The notes under the pieces: generated by a model | What the model saw: the letters and a program-made list of their open reading frames with translations, nothing else | Told to the model about the DNA's origin: nothing | The model's database searches: none | Part shown: positions 53,839 to 64,000 of the stretch, in pieces | Numbering within the stretch: position 1 is the stretch's first letter | Layout: the number at the start of each line of letters is the position of its first letter | Position numbers and translations under genes: made by a program | Assembly: GCA_022410635.1 (NCBI GenBank) | Contig: JAJVDF010000029.1 | Span: 2,429,596-2,493,595, forward strand | Length of the DNA stretch: 64,000 nt | Source: Tretioscincus oriximinensis | Lineage: Eukaryota > Chordata > Lepidosauria > Squamata > Gymnophthalmidae | Direction of reading: 5' to 3'

Positions 53839-55209
53839 TATCCATGGGAATCCTAACTTAATCCCAGTATACAGGGGTAGAATTTAGACATATTGCTATT
53901 CTGGGGAAAGGAGCTCTCAACCTGGGCAATAGTGTATTTCATATTGCCATGAGTCCTTATTAATTAAATAAAATAGCCACCTTGTGTGTGGAGGTAAAGT
54001 GTGGCTAAAATGCACATTATAAAAGTGCAGAGGCCCTCTTGGAGCTTAATATTTTGCATTTTCCTCTTGTCTGGAGGCAGCCGCATGTTCTGCTCTCCTG
54101 CACTTTCCTACATTGCTACAGTAAAGAGATGCACAGTAGGTATACATGCTCATGTGATCATGACAGCATATGTCTGTCACTTTAACAAGGTCATGGGCTT
54201 CGTACTATTTAGAGTCTGTGCAAAGGACAGTTTCCTACCTGATTCTTGATGCGATATTCCATAGTCTTTGCTGCTATCTCTTAATGAGGGTTTCACTAGA
54301 CTTTTCTGTGCATCTGGAATCTCCTATTGCAAATCTTTTCCGACTGTGTGGCAAAATGTCTGCACCTGCAACCTTATTGTCTGTTGTGCCATCGCAAAGA
54401 GACAAGCTGCATGAGAAGACATCAGCCTGTAGGACTGAAGGATCACAGCTGGCTGGGCATGCACAGCTGCATCTCCGCCTCAACTGCCTCATGCCAACTT
54501 TCAACAGATCTGATGAAATGTATATCTCCTCTTTTTTCCAGTGAAAAACATGCACCCTTAGTTTAAATGAGGACTTTGATATTTCTGCATAAACAATAAA
54601 CTATTTTGGATGGTACTTTTTAAGAATTCCTTTATAATTACTTGCCAGTTGATACAGCTGCTTTATATTTTGTGCAATCTCTTTATGGGCTATTTAGAAC
54701 CACGAAACTGAACACTCATACTGTCTTGTAAGTTATAAATTTTTTTTTAAGATTTATATACCTCATATTGAGTAACTGTCTTCATAATAATTCCTTTTAT
54801 TGGATTTTATACAGCACCTTTAAAAGGCGATCCCGAAATGGAATGTTTATATCAAGTCACATTGTGTTTCTGTCCCTTTTTCATCTTCATTTTTGGCTTG
54901 GGCTTCTCGTTATTTTTCTTCCTTTTCTGCTATTTATTTATTTATTTGCAGACTTAAACTCAGCACAGTGTATCCTTCTCATATATTCCATCTATTTTTC
55001 TTGGCACAAGTGATAGCAGCAGTGTCCAACACAAAGATATAGATAGGCAGACTACGTAATGTGTGCGAACATTAGATGAGAAACCATGAAAACAAGTGTA
55101 AAGGTTTGTTTGAATTTAAATTTAACTATCTCAAACTTGTTCAATTCATTCACATAGTTGCCATAATGCTCTCCTTCCCATTGGCCTATCTAAGGTTACC
55201 CCCAAAAAG
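53839..55209. other. no feature seen
   Basis: Three overlapping open frames on both strands at 54001-54566 have no domain. Nothing else is recognised. Confidence 0.4.
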
Positions 55210-55352
55210 NAATATTCGCCTAGTTCACAAATACTGCATCTTTAACGGGTGTGTGAAAGAGGTAATTTCAGTAGATGTTGTCAGCACTAAAAGCTGACAC
55301 TACTAAAAATATTTATTTCTTTACACTAAAGACATAGCACTCCAGTCCTTAT
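55210..55352 (+). repeat. unclassified repeat U2, copy 2
   Basis: AAATACTGCATCTTTAACGG, GTGTGAAAGAGG, TTCAGTAGATGTTG, ATATTTATTTCTT and ATAGCACTCCAGTCC align with 28895-29085. Confidence 0.5.
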
Positions 55353-55785
55353 TTTTTCTAGTAACACTAACCCTGCATAGGTTGTTATTCAACAGATAAA
55401 TCTATCCCTCTACTTAGGAGGAAATTGATATTAGGAAGGCCTTTACAGAGATCCTTTTTATGTAAATCAAAAATAGCTGACTTTCTGGGCCTTTTTTATC
55501 TACTGCTAATCATTTCTGGTTCACAACTCGCAATGTAATCGTTTATGCATTATCTAAATACAGAATGTAGAATTTACTTTACAATTGTATATACCACTCT
55601 AAGTTCACAAATTACTGTTTTTAATCTGTGCATCACCCAATAGAGAAGAAAAAACATCATTGTGATTTACTGCTCTCTATTTTAGCTTATTCTTCTGGTA
55701 AAATGCAGTAGCAGGATCCTAATTATTCCGTTTAATAGAATTTGATTGTCAACCAGAGCTCATTTAACACACTTAAATCATAACA
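55353..55785. other. AT-rich unique DNA, possibly conserved
   Basis: Words such as CGTTTATGCATTATC, ACTGCTAATCATTTC and CCTAATTATTCCG are spread over 400 bp without repeat signatures. There is no direct evidence of function. Confidence 0.25.
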
Positions 55786-56409
55786 TCCCTCCAAACTGTT
55801 GGCACTGTCAACAAATTCCGGCAGATTACATGCACATGTGGTGGAATTGCCCAGAAGTTAAAAATTTCTAGAATATTATTCAAGCAATTATTGATGTCAT
55901 AATGGGAAGATTGATTACCATAATTGGCCCTATGAGAAGTGGCTTCTGATGGATTGGAGTTTTTCTGATCAATATAAAGATGACAGATATTTGTATAGTA
56001 TTTGTATGGGTGGAAATATTCATTGAAATTGACATTAAAAACATGGATAAAATATATCATAGAAATAATGAAATTCGAATGTGTCAATGAAAATAGGAAA
56101 AGATTTCTGGGAATATCTAACTCATTTGAAATTAAACAGAAATGGGACAAAATCTTAAGGTATATTGACTAATAGAAGACTTGGGTCACAATGAAAAACA
56201 CTGAAATACAAATATTCCTTCTGTTGTGTAAATGGATATAACAAATCTTAGGAGGGAGAGGCATTGCTTTGGGGTGGGAATTGATGTGGGGTTTTGGTTG
56301 TTATCTTTATTTTGTTTTATGTATACTAATTTCAAATTATGTTACCAGATTATATTGACAAAGATATTGTTCTATGTATTGTATTAATATAATAAAAATA
56401 TTTTTTAAA
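55786..56409 (+). pseudogene. L1 ORF2 C-terminus and 3' end
   Basis: The plus strand begins NCWHCQQIPADYMHMWWNCP, the C-X2-C-X7-H-X4-C motif of L1 ORF2, then EVKNF, a stop and IIQAIIDVIMG. Later frames contain the FECVNENRKRFLGI region. The 3' UTR has GGGAGGGAGAGGCATTGC-like purine-rich sequence and ends TATTAATATAATAAAAATAT plus an A run. It is 5'-truncated and broken by several stops. Confidence 0.8.
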
Positions 56410-57374
56410 AACAAAACAGAGTTCCATTTTCACCCCTACAGCATTAGGGCAGAGGAGATCCAGAAACGATATACATTCCATTTTAGCTATGGGCTGAACC
56501 TCCTCCTCAGGGACTTCAGCACCCAGGACAGAAGAGATCAAGCAAACAGGCACTCAGTTATAGGCTGGGGTTGAATATCTTCGAGGATACATGGACCCCA
56601 TGGGCACATATACAAGTTTTTTAGCAGAGTTACAGAAGTGATTTGCCATTGCCTGGGTATCAAACAAACAATAGTTTCCTTTCCAGACAGCTTAAGCTAC
56701 CACTAAAGTATAGCAACTCACATCTCCCCGCTCTTCTTTATGGCTATATAAGGGGTCACATTCCGAGTGACTACAGAAATTTTGGCCTTGCTTTGTCCTC
56801 CTCAATGCCTTCTAGCTGTGCTTCTTGCTGTGATCAAGCATAATAATCCTGGGATGGATCAGACACTAACGTCCCTTGCTGCAGCCTTACTAAGAAAAAT
56901 ACAAGCACAAGGATGCACCTCCCATGTCTAATCCCTCTACCTTTCATGTGAACAAAGAGTCCTATCAACAGCTCCCAAACAAAAGGGGAAATATATAAAA
57001 GGATCGTTTATATTTGGCTGGCAGCACAGAATACCCAAGCTGCATGCTAATTGACTTGGAGAAATAACAGACAACAAAGCAAGGAGGATAAAACAGAGGT
57101 TTTATGTTAATTGTTCAGATAGGGAGGGGGTCATTTTGATGGCATGATTGTTTGTTATGGAGAAGATCATACTGGTCTTGAATGGATGTTGCCAACATGA
57201 CAAATAACTAATCTCAAAGGAGTTTTTAAAGGATTGTTCTTGTAGTTCCATGCTCTCTTTCTTTTTCAGGTTGCCCTTGCTCTGTGCCCCTAGAATAAAA
57301 AATCTAGAAATACTGCTACTAGAGGTAATTTAGGACACATATTATTGTAGACTCTTGGAGATGCACAAAAACCT
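56410..57374. other. no feature seen
   Basis: No repeat family or exon is recognised. Confidence 0.4.
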
Positions 57375-57380
57375 TTTATT
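57375..57380 (-). terminator. possible polyadenylation signal AATAAA
   Basis: AATAAA on the minus strand (in CCTTCCAATAAAAGG) lies about 325 bp downstream of the stop of the candidate exon at 57704-58062. Confidence 0.3.
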
Positions 57381-57497
57381 GGAAGGACTACAGGTTATGA
57401 AAGAGGGTTTTTTTCAGCAGTCAGTGTATTTTACTTATAGATACAGGAAACTAACTTGTTGACCTTATAATCTCAGTCAGTTAATCTATCTAATTCT

Positions 57498-57630
<133 letters not shown>

Positions 57631-57703
57631 TACACATTTGATTACCCAAATGCATTTACACGTTGCAGCTCAAAATAAGATTTCTGGTTGTCAACCACCA
57701 CCA

Positions 57704-58062
57704 TCATCCAGACACAACTTTAGAACAGGCAAGACAGGAAATCTGTGAGGAAGAGATCCATAGAAGATTGTTAGCAAATTGAGTGGAAATCAACTGTTTA
57801 AATCCTTCACTAGTGACTTTGCTACAGAGGTCTGACACAAAAGTTGATATAAGATCTATACAAATAATACCATTCGCAGGAAATGCATCAATAGCAAGGA
57901 TCTTAGAAGTAAATCTTTCACAGGGGGACAAATGCTGATCCAGAAACCTTTTAATTCCTCGCCCACCTACAAAACTTTCCAAAAGGAAAGTGTTCAATAG
58001 TCCTTTTTCAAAATTTATCATTTTTTGTTCTCTTCGCAAGAATCTTCCATTCTCGAGAAATG
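57704..58062 (-). CDS. candidate terminal exon of an unrecognised host gene
   Basis: An open minus-strand stretch ends with TGA at 57704-57706. Its upstream edge is a strong splice acceptor: TTTTATTTCTTATGTTTGCTTCAG directly precedes the exon at 58063-58064 (AG). In-frame residues include LENGRFLRREQKMINFEKG, FVGGRGIKRFLDQHLSPCER, KILAIDAFPANGIICIDLIS and SDLCSKVTSEGFKQLI. There are about 119 codons without a stop, and no transposon signature. I do not recognise the family. An AATAAA lies downstream, with the GATA array in the would-be 3' UTR. No other exons were found, so it may be chance, a lone last exon, or a relic. Confidence 0.35.
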
Positions 58063-58248
58063 CTGAAGCAAACATAAGAAATAAAATTATAGAGATTAAT
58101 GGGGTTTTGAAACAGAATGTCTATCTAAAACAGGATGTTCATCTAAAAGCAATTTATTTTTAATCTCAATACAATTCCGATAAAGCAGCCATTCTCCTAT
58201 ACTGGTCTTCGTTAGACAAATCTGAAAACTGTAGGACTACAATGGGTG

Positions 58249-58284
58249 CTTCTGTGAGGGTGGCCCCCTCCACACAATGAGTAA
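58249..58284 (+). repeat. DNA-transposon-like terminus GGCCCCCTCCACAC, copy 2
   Basis: Matches 29079-29112 over about 34 bp. No opposite terminus was found. Confidence 0.4.
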
Positions 58285-59784
58285 AACTTGCAGATTTCAT
58301 TCATTCATACCTACCTGCAAAATCCGATTGAAATGGGCAAGGCAACTAAGTAAATACTGAGCATGCTCAACCAGGACTCCTTTGCTGGTGTGTGAGAAAC
58401 TAACCAGGAAGTAAATTCTGAACATGCTCAGTATCTGATTCTGCTTTCTCACAAGAGTTGGTAGGATCATTACGATACTTCCACCATACAAAAACAACAG
58501 CGCTTCTGCTGTCCTAGGATTCACTCAGGAAAAACTCCATTTTTGGAAAAGAAGAGCTTGCTGAGGCTTTCCTTCATCAGTATGAAATACCTCACCTTCC
58601 AAAAGGGAAGCAGTCTGGAACCCTGGTGTTTGATGCACTATTGTGGGCTTGGGATACCGTGAGATGACACCAGCTGGCTGATATGCACAATATGAACTTG
58701 GCCACCCACATGCTTTAATCAACAGTCGGAACAGTCAATAGAGTGGCTCTTCCAATTTGTTTTAAGCCATCAGCTTAAACAGCTTTTTCATCCAAGCCAG
58801 GCTGAACAAAAGTGACCACGTGAGACACATGGTCTATACTGGCATGTAGATGGCAGTCTCCTATTCTGAGATATAGCCCAAAATAACACTCAGTGGGGAC
58901 AAGACCCAAAAATACTTTAGGAAGAAGCTAAACACCATATGCCTAGATGAAGACAGGTATTACCAGACACTAAAGCCCACACAACATTGCCCCCTAGCAC
59001 ATCTTAATTGGGACCATAGCTTGCTTCCCAAAAGATGTAACACAGTGTAAAAAACATCAAGTGATGAAAATCCCCTCTACTTAAGTATTACTCCTACTAT
59101 AATGTAAGTCCATGGTGGACAGAATTTATTTTGTGGAAATTTAAGTCCATGGTTGGCTACTGGGATAGCCCTTTTTACACTCAAACGTATTCCTTGATAT
59201 ATGTCAGAATAGGGTCTGCCATAGCATTCACTACCACACAGGTGGCAGGTCCCTATTCTGCGAGATATACCCTAGAACAAGGCCCAATTTGTAAAGTGCT
59301 GTAACATCTTTCAAGTGTTTGAAGGATGTTTTCATATCATCCTTTTCCCTTTTCCAAGGGTTAACATGTTTAGTTCTCCCTCTCTCCCATCACAGAATTT
59401 TGTTTTCTACATTTCTGCTCAACTAGATTTGGTGCCCTTCTCAATCTCTCCCAATATACTAGGAGAGGGAAGAGGCAGGATCCCTTTTGCCTCAGCTTCT
59501 ATGACAGTGCTCTGCTTACCAGCCAGCCAACTGAGACTAATTAACTGTAAACTGAGAAGGCAACAATTGAAGTCAAAATCAAAACTACATGCACATAAAA
59601 AACTCTCACACAAGGGATCAGGTTATTGGAGAAAGCAGATCAGAAATCAGGAGTGTAAAGCCAAAGGTTAACACCAAAGAAACGCTAATGCCTTGAGCAC
59701 ACAAGAGATTAATGCCTGGATGGGAGCGCAAATGACCCAGGCACACATGCAATCAACTCACTTCAACCCTCCTTTATTCTGTGA
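58285..59784. other. no feature seen
   Basis: Within 58300-58450 words such as ACTGAGCATGCTCA and GAACATGCTCAGTA occur as an inverted pair around TTCTGAACATGC. Otherwise there is no recognised repeat or exon. Confidence 0.35.
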
Positions 59785-60022
59785 CTTTGGAGAGTAGATA
59801 TATTCCCAGTTTAGTTCTCCACTCCTCCATAAAAGCCAGATGGGTGTCCTTGGGCCAATCACAGTTCTTTAGAACTCTCTCAGCCCCACTTACTTCACAG
59901 GGTGTCTGTTGTGGAGAAAGCAACAAAAGCTATATGTGCTGCCTTTTGATTGGCCACCCTGAGACCTTCGGGTATAGGGCAGGATATAAGTACAAATAAA
60001 ATAAATAAAAATAAAATAAGCA
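59785..60022 (+). mobile_element. SINE family S2 with L2-like tail
   Basis: The body is GCCAGATGGGTGTCCTTGGG, CCAATCACAGTTCTTTAGAA, CTCTCTCAGCCCCACTTACT, CAGGGTGTCTGTTGTGGAG. It is followed by CACCCTGAGACCTTCGGGTA, TAGGGCAGGATATAAGTACA and (AAATA)n, the L2-like LINE tail. This is the clearest case of the SINE/LINE tail match. Confidence 0.75.
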
Positions 60023-60481
60023 CTACCAAAGCAAACAGTTCCTGTTGCAATCCTCTCTTTGAAGCTTGAAAAAATCAAGGACTTTCTAGACTTTTATCCC
60101 TGACGTTTCTCAACCTATCTCATATTCCTCTGGTCTTCTGTCCACTGAATGACATTCTCAAGATGAAAAAGGTTTACCATCTCTTATTTAGTGGCAGAGC
60201 CCACCTTACCATTTTTCTTCATTCCATCCAAATTATGCACATGAGTATCAATAACTATCCCAACATACCTTAAACAGTACTTCTGACTTTAGATGCGATA
60301 GAAGACTCTGCCTTGAGTTACCACATAAAAACTGGGATAAGCATTAGCAGTTTAAAATGTTGCAGTAAATTTCAAGAAGACATCCAAAGTAAGAGGAAGG
60401 GTGGAGAAAGGTATTGCACTGTTATATTCATCAATAAAGTATATTAATTGTGCAAAGTTCAAATTCATGTTCACAAATTTA
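60023..60481. other. no feature seen
   Basis: Possibly the decayed downstream part of the LINE at 60482; nothing is recognised with confidence. Confidence 0.3.
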
Positions 60482-60960
60482 TATGACCAGCAGCCTTTTG
60501 TGTCAAGCCTTTGGCATCAATACAGGGTCATCTGCATAAGGCAGCAAAAGCACTGTAGAATTTGAGGCATTATATATGCTGGGTAAATCACTTACATAAA
60601 AAATAAAGTGTGCCTGATATATTTTGTGACTGGTGTACAATTTGTCTGGTGCCCTGAAGGAATGCATCTTATCTGAACTGTTGGGTTCAAATACAATTTA
60701 TTTATCAAGCATAAGAGCCTTTTATCTACTGATGAGGTAGCTAATTTATACCACAGGTGTTCTCTAGAGATGAAATCAAATGCTGGTTTCAGATCAAAGG
60801 ACGCCACAAATAAGATCAGATTTAAATATCTAAAATACCTGATTGTATTTGTACTGCACAAATGAGCATTAGTAAATTGTCCTTTATGGAATCCTGGCAG
60901 TCCTTCACCCAAGGTGTGGACTGTTCTGGTAATATTGAGAATTCTTTGCTTATATAATCT
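60482..60960 (-). pseudogene. non-LTR retrotransposon reverse transcriptase fragment
   Basis: The minus strand reads LPGFHKGQFTNAHL, LILFVASFDLKPAFDFISRE (RT motif A), LWYKLATSSVDKRLLCLINK and a degraded VRQG region. In a shifted frame come SDLPSIYNASNSTVLLL and PYADDPVLMPK, with the catalytic YADD near 60516-60527. A long FDLK-AFD-I-R--LW--L segment is seen in R4/RTE-like LINEs of reptiles; the clade is not certain. It could belong with the C-terminal fragment at 31155-31740. It is inactive. Confidence 0.7.
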
Positions 60961-61029
60961 GCATGCATTTTTCCCACAACTGAAAGGTAACAGATGGGGG
61001 CAAAACTTTACCCAATTTTGTTAGTTTGC

Positions 61030-61270
61030 TTTTGTTGTTCAGTTGTTCAGTCATCTCCCACTCTGATCTCACTGGACACCAGAGATGTCAATATTTTGTT
61101 GCTTACAAAGTTTGCCCAATCTCATCTTCCTTGCTTTTAGAACCATATCTATGCATTGTCTCTTACTTTTTTTGCCTTCAATTCTTCTCCACATTGGCAT
61201 TTTTTCCTATGAGTTCTGTCTTTTCATTATGTGGTCAAAGAATTTGAACTTCTGCTTCTGTTTCGCTTAA
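61030..61270 (-). mobile_element. BovB-type 3' UTR relic
   Basis: The left edge TTGTTGTTCAGTTGTTCAGT and CATCTCCCACTCTGATCTC is the reversed BovB end (compare the ACTGAACAAC end at 4290). TGTGGTCAAAGAATTTGAAC further in matches the conserved GTGGCCAAAGTATTGGAGC segment of the BovB 3' UTR. Strongly diverged. Confidence 0.55.
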
Positions 61271-63590
61271 CCCAATGAAAAACTTCGTTCTCCAGGATAT
61301 ATAATTCTACGACCCTCACCCACAAAGTAGACATATAGCCAGTGAAATTAAGCTGAGTAAACTATGACGCAGGCAGTGAGGGCCATCTTTTAATATCTCC
61401 AGTAAAATCTCATCAAGACTTTCCTTGGTCTCAATATTCTTATGAGGTTTGCTATCTCCTTTGAATTACTGGACATGTGAGAAACACTATGTACCCAGGC
61501 CATGGGGGAGCTAGTCATTTGATTTGTCTTATTCTATCACTCCTGGCAGTTGGTCCCCAGAAAGTCTATAAACTTTGTTTTAAAAAGATTATAGACTCTC
61601 CAAAACATTTAGAGTGATAATTCTTTTCTTAAATAATATATGTGATCTATAGTTGATAATAAAGCTGGGGAAATATTTTCAGTTCCTCCTTCCCACATTA
61701 TTTATCAATATATTTGAGGAATTCCTACAACTCATGCTATTCCCAAACTGTTGGGTTTTCGATTTGATAAAATGCTCTCACTTCTACTACTCAAAACAGA
61801 CCTGAAGTTCTAAAGGGAACTTTAATACTTTCTCTACAGTAAATTTCTTTATCATCTTAAAAATATTTGCTGTGCACTCTGTGCATTGTTCAGTAGTCAT
61901 GTTGTCATTTACTATCCACTAAATTCAGCAAATTTCTACAATTTAAAAAAACCTTTTGCAGCTTTAATCATTTTAAAATTTAACATTTCAAAGTTTCTAG
62001 TTATTTGGTCTAATGTGTGCAGTATAGTCAACTGTTAATTTCAAACTAACTGACAGATACTGTACTTCTAAATTCACTATATAACTCTCCAAGTATACCA
62101 AATTGCTTTTATATCTTCACTGTTATAGGTGGCATGTGTACATTTATAATTAGCAGATAAATTGATGGTACTTTAATAAGGCTTACCATCGTAAAGCAAC
62201 ATAGCTTGACAACCATTTAATTATAGCTTTGATCATTGTGGCAATAGCAATTGTGGGCCAAATTTTAGTTCTTCCATAAGCATTTGGTGAATCAACCTCT
62301 GTATTTAAGGTAATCGTCTGTATTGTATTATTTTTCTGTGAGTTCTTTATTCTATAGTGATTTTATTTTCCTTTTCATTCTAAGACAATGCAATTATAAG
62401 TTGATATAAAGCTGATACTCTTGTATTTTGAAAGGCAATTTTGAAGTTTCTTCTGCACATTTATTTAGGACTAATTCCCAAATCAGAACCAACTACTTTT
62501 GAGTCAAGATCAGGTGTAAAAAGGAAGCTGGCATTGCCCCTGTCTTGGTTCACCAAGCTTACACAGAGATCCCTTAACATGGTTTCACTTACCAGACATC
62601 TGGGAATGTTTTCTGGAATTGCTTTGTTAACAATTGCTGGGAGCTCAAGCTGTATACATGCCTCCTTTCTTTTGTTTTTTTCATGCTGCTGATGAGCTCC
62701 CATAAACTGCCAGAAAAGCAAAGTCATAGGAGCTTGCCAAATGCCATTGGTAACTGAATTATTTTAGTGATTCAAGTAGTCAATAAACCATGACAGACTT
62801 GACATGCCATCAGGGTCGTGTGGCAGTCCAGCCATCATGCCAGCAAGCTGCCAGTATTTTTGCTATGTCTGACAGCAAGCTGAATAAATCCCCTTCCCAG
62901 GAGCTTAGTAAATGGAAGATGCTCAGTGGCTTGGAGCATTGTTTTGAACAGCATTTTGAGCTTTTTTATACCTCTGTAACCTGGATAGGACCCAACTTTA
63001 TGCTTTCTGTTTCTGCACCTGTACAAGGTCTTTTTACTATCATGAAACAAGGTCTGGTTGATCTTTTACATATGGCAATAGTAGCTCTTTGCTTCTAGTG
63101 ACTTCAAAAAGAAACTACTCCTGCCTGCCTCTGAGAGTCTATAGCCTTCACCAATTTGCAAACCATTTCAAGTTCCAAATAAGGCCTTGAAATATTCATG
63201 TGTGGAAACTTGTTCACACCATACATTCAGCATGCTACAATGGACTGTAATATTGGAGTTTATCTTCCTCTTTAGTTTAGGGTTTAACTGGCTTTGTATG
63301 GTTCAGTGGCGATTTTTATACTTTAATAGATTGATGCCTTTAAGCTGCTCTGAGCAATGTGGTAACTCAAGGTGCAAACTCAATAACAAAAGCAAGCAGT
63401 TATAAAAGAGAACGAAGCAGACCAGATAAAGGAAACAGATGGCAAAGCATGAAGAAATCAGAACAGTCAAAATGTCACAACTGATCTAAGAGTATAGCCC
63501 CTCTATTATCATCTTTAAGATAGTTTTATGTACTTTGTTAGACGTGCTAAGTTTGGTAATTGATGAAAAGCTTAATCCATACTCCAAAAC

Positions 63591-63591
<1 letters not shown>
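61271..63591. other. 2.3 kb of single-copy-looking DNA
   Basis: Open frames at 62441-62727 and 62790-63098 occur on both strands and lack domains or splice context. No repeat family is recognised. Confidence 0.4.
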
Positions 63592-63631
<40 letters not shown>

Positions 63632-63669
63632 ATCATCATCATCACCATCATCACTACTACTACTACTAC
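63592..63669. repeat. (ATC)n then (CTA)n microsatellite
   Basis: About 60 bp of ATC units with one CAA and one ACC interruption, then about six CTA units. It abuts a reversed S2 SINE, so it may be that SINE's expanded tail. Confidence 0.85.
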
Positions 63670-63745
63670 AGCTTTTGTTATTTTCTAAGGAATAGACGGG
63701 GCTGAGGGAGTCCTAAAGAACCTAAGGAAGGATTTGAAGCCATCT
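63670..63745 (-). mobile_element. SINE family S2 fragment
   Basis: GCTTTTGTTATTTTCTAAGG, ATAGACGGGGCTGAGGGAGT and CCTAAAGAACC parallel GCTTTTGTTACTTTCTTC and ATGGGACTGAGCGAGTTC at 44445-44510. Confidence 0.5.
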
Positions 63746-64000
63746 ATACTACAACCACATCACCATACGTTACAGGAGCAAATACAGTTTGCCTTGCTGT
63801 TGCCTAACATATTCTGGAAGCTGTGGGTACCTCAAGATAAAAGTAGGTGGTGAGTTGGCAGAAAGCAAATCGGTAGCATTCTGCTCTGCAGTATTATTAG
63901 CACTAATATTACACCATGAAAATGATTTTTAAAAATTCTGATAAACCAATCCAATCAACCTCATAAATGCAAATAATATGAGACCTCGAGGTCTTGCTTA
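63746..64000. other. no feature seen
   Basis: Nothing is recognised up to the right edge. Confidence 0.4.

Noticed and set aside
54001..54566. Cluster of overlapping open frames on both strands
   Set aside because: No recognisable domain or splice signals. Overlap on both strands suggests chance.
59315..59671. 118-codon plus-strand open frame
   Set aside because: No domain, low-complexity composition, and an antisense frame of similar quality.
63592..63669. CRISPR-like array
   Set aside because: Simple trinucleotide repeats without spacers, in a vertebrate genome.

Overview
This window is vertebrate nuclear DNA, almost certainly from a squamate reptile. It is AT-rich, has no operon-like gene organisation, and is packed with transposable-element relics. 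The combination of BovB (RTE) LINEs, CR1 LINEs with octamer 3' tails, L1 LINEs with a separate coiled-coil ORF1, an L2-like LINE, tRNA-derived SINEs with CTT or AAAT tails, and several hAT-type MITEs is what lizard and gecko genomes carry. Isolated single N symbols throughout indicate a draft assembly. No host gene can be named. Two short minus-strand stretches with good splice-site context (57704-58062 and 43245-43356) are the only candidates for host exons.

Layout. 1-1.5 kb: minus-strand L1 with an open ORF1 and a CpG-containing 5' UTR. 1.5-4.3 kb: decayed plus-strand BovB interrupted by a CR1. 6.3-8.3 kb: a tiny 5'-truncated L1, a CR1 and an L2-like tail. 8.5-10.4 kb: a hAT-like MITE and a foldback retroposon. 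11.07-17.36 kb: a full-length but broken plus-strand L1 with matching target-site duplications, sitting inside an older CR1 fragment. 18.3-24.9 kb: L2-like 3' end, MITEs, CR1/L1/CR1 mosaic, SINE. 26.6-35.1 kb: SINEs, a 420 bp hAT, a GC-rich snapback MITE, LINE fragments, a SINE split by a MITE, another foldback element. 35.1-38.6 kb: mostly single-copy. 38.6-50.3 kb: CR1 fragments (one split by an L1), SINEs, L1 ends, an 80 bp palindrome, a possible conserved non-coding element, two foldback elements. 51.6-56.4 kb: a perfect palindromic hAT MITE, a nearly intact CR1 3' half, an L1 fragment. 57.4-64 kb: GATA array, possible terminal exon, SINEs, LINE fragments, ATC repeat.

How the parts work together. 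The autonomous LINEs (L1, CR1, L2-like, BovB) encode or once encoded the reverse transcriptase and endonuclease that move themselves and the SINEs. One SINE family ends in the same roughly 55 bp tail as the L2-like LINE, so it probably borrows that enzyme. The MITEs have 8 bp duplications and would need an outside hAT transposase, which is not encoded here. Nested insertions give a partial time order: CR1 inside BovB, L1 inside CR1, MITE inside SINE. I found no unmistakable new molecular system. The strongest leads are the four-copy foldback retroposon family, the SINE/L2 tail sharing, the zero-spacer palindrome and the two possible exons.
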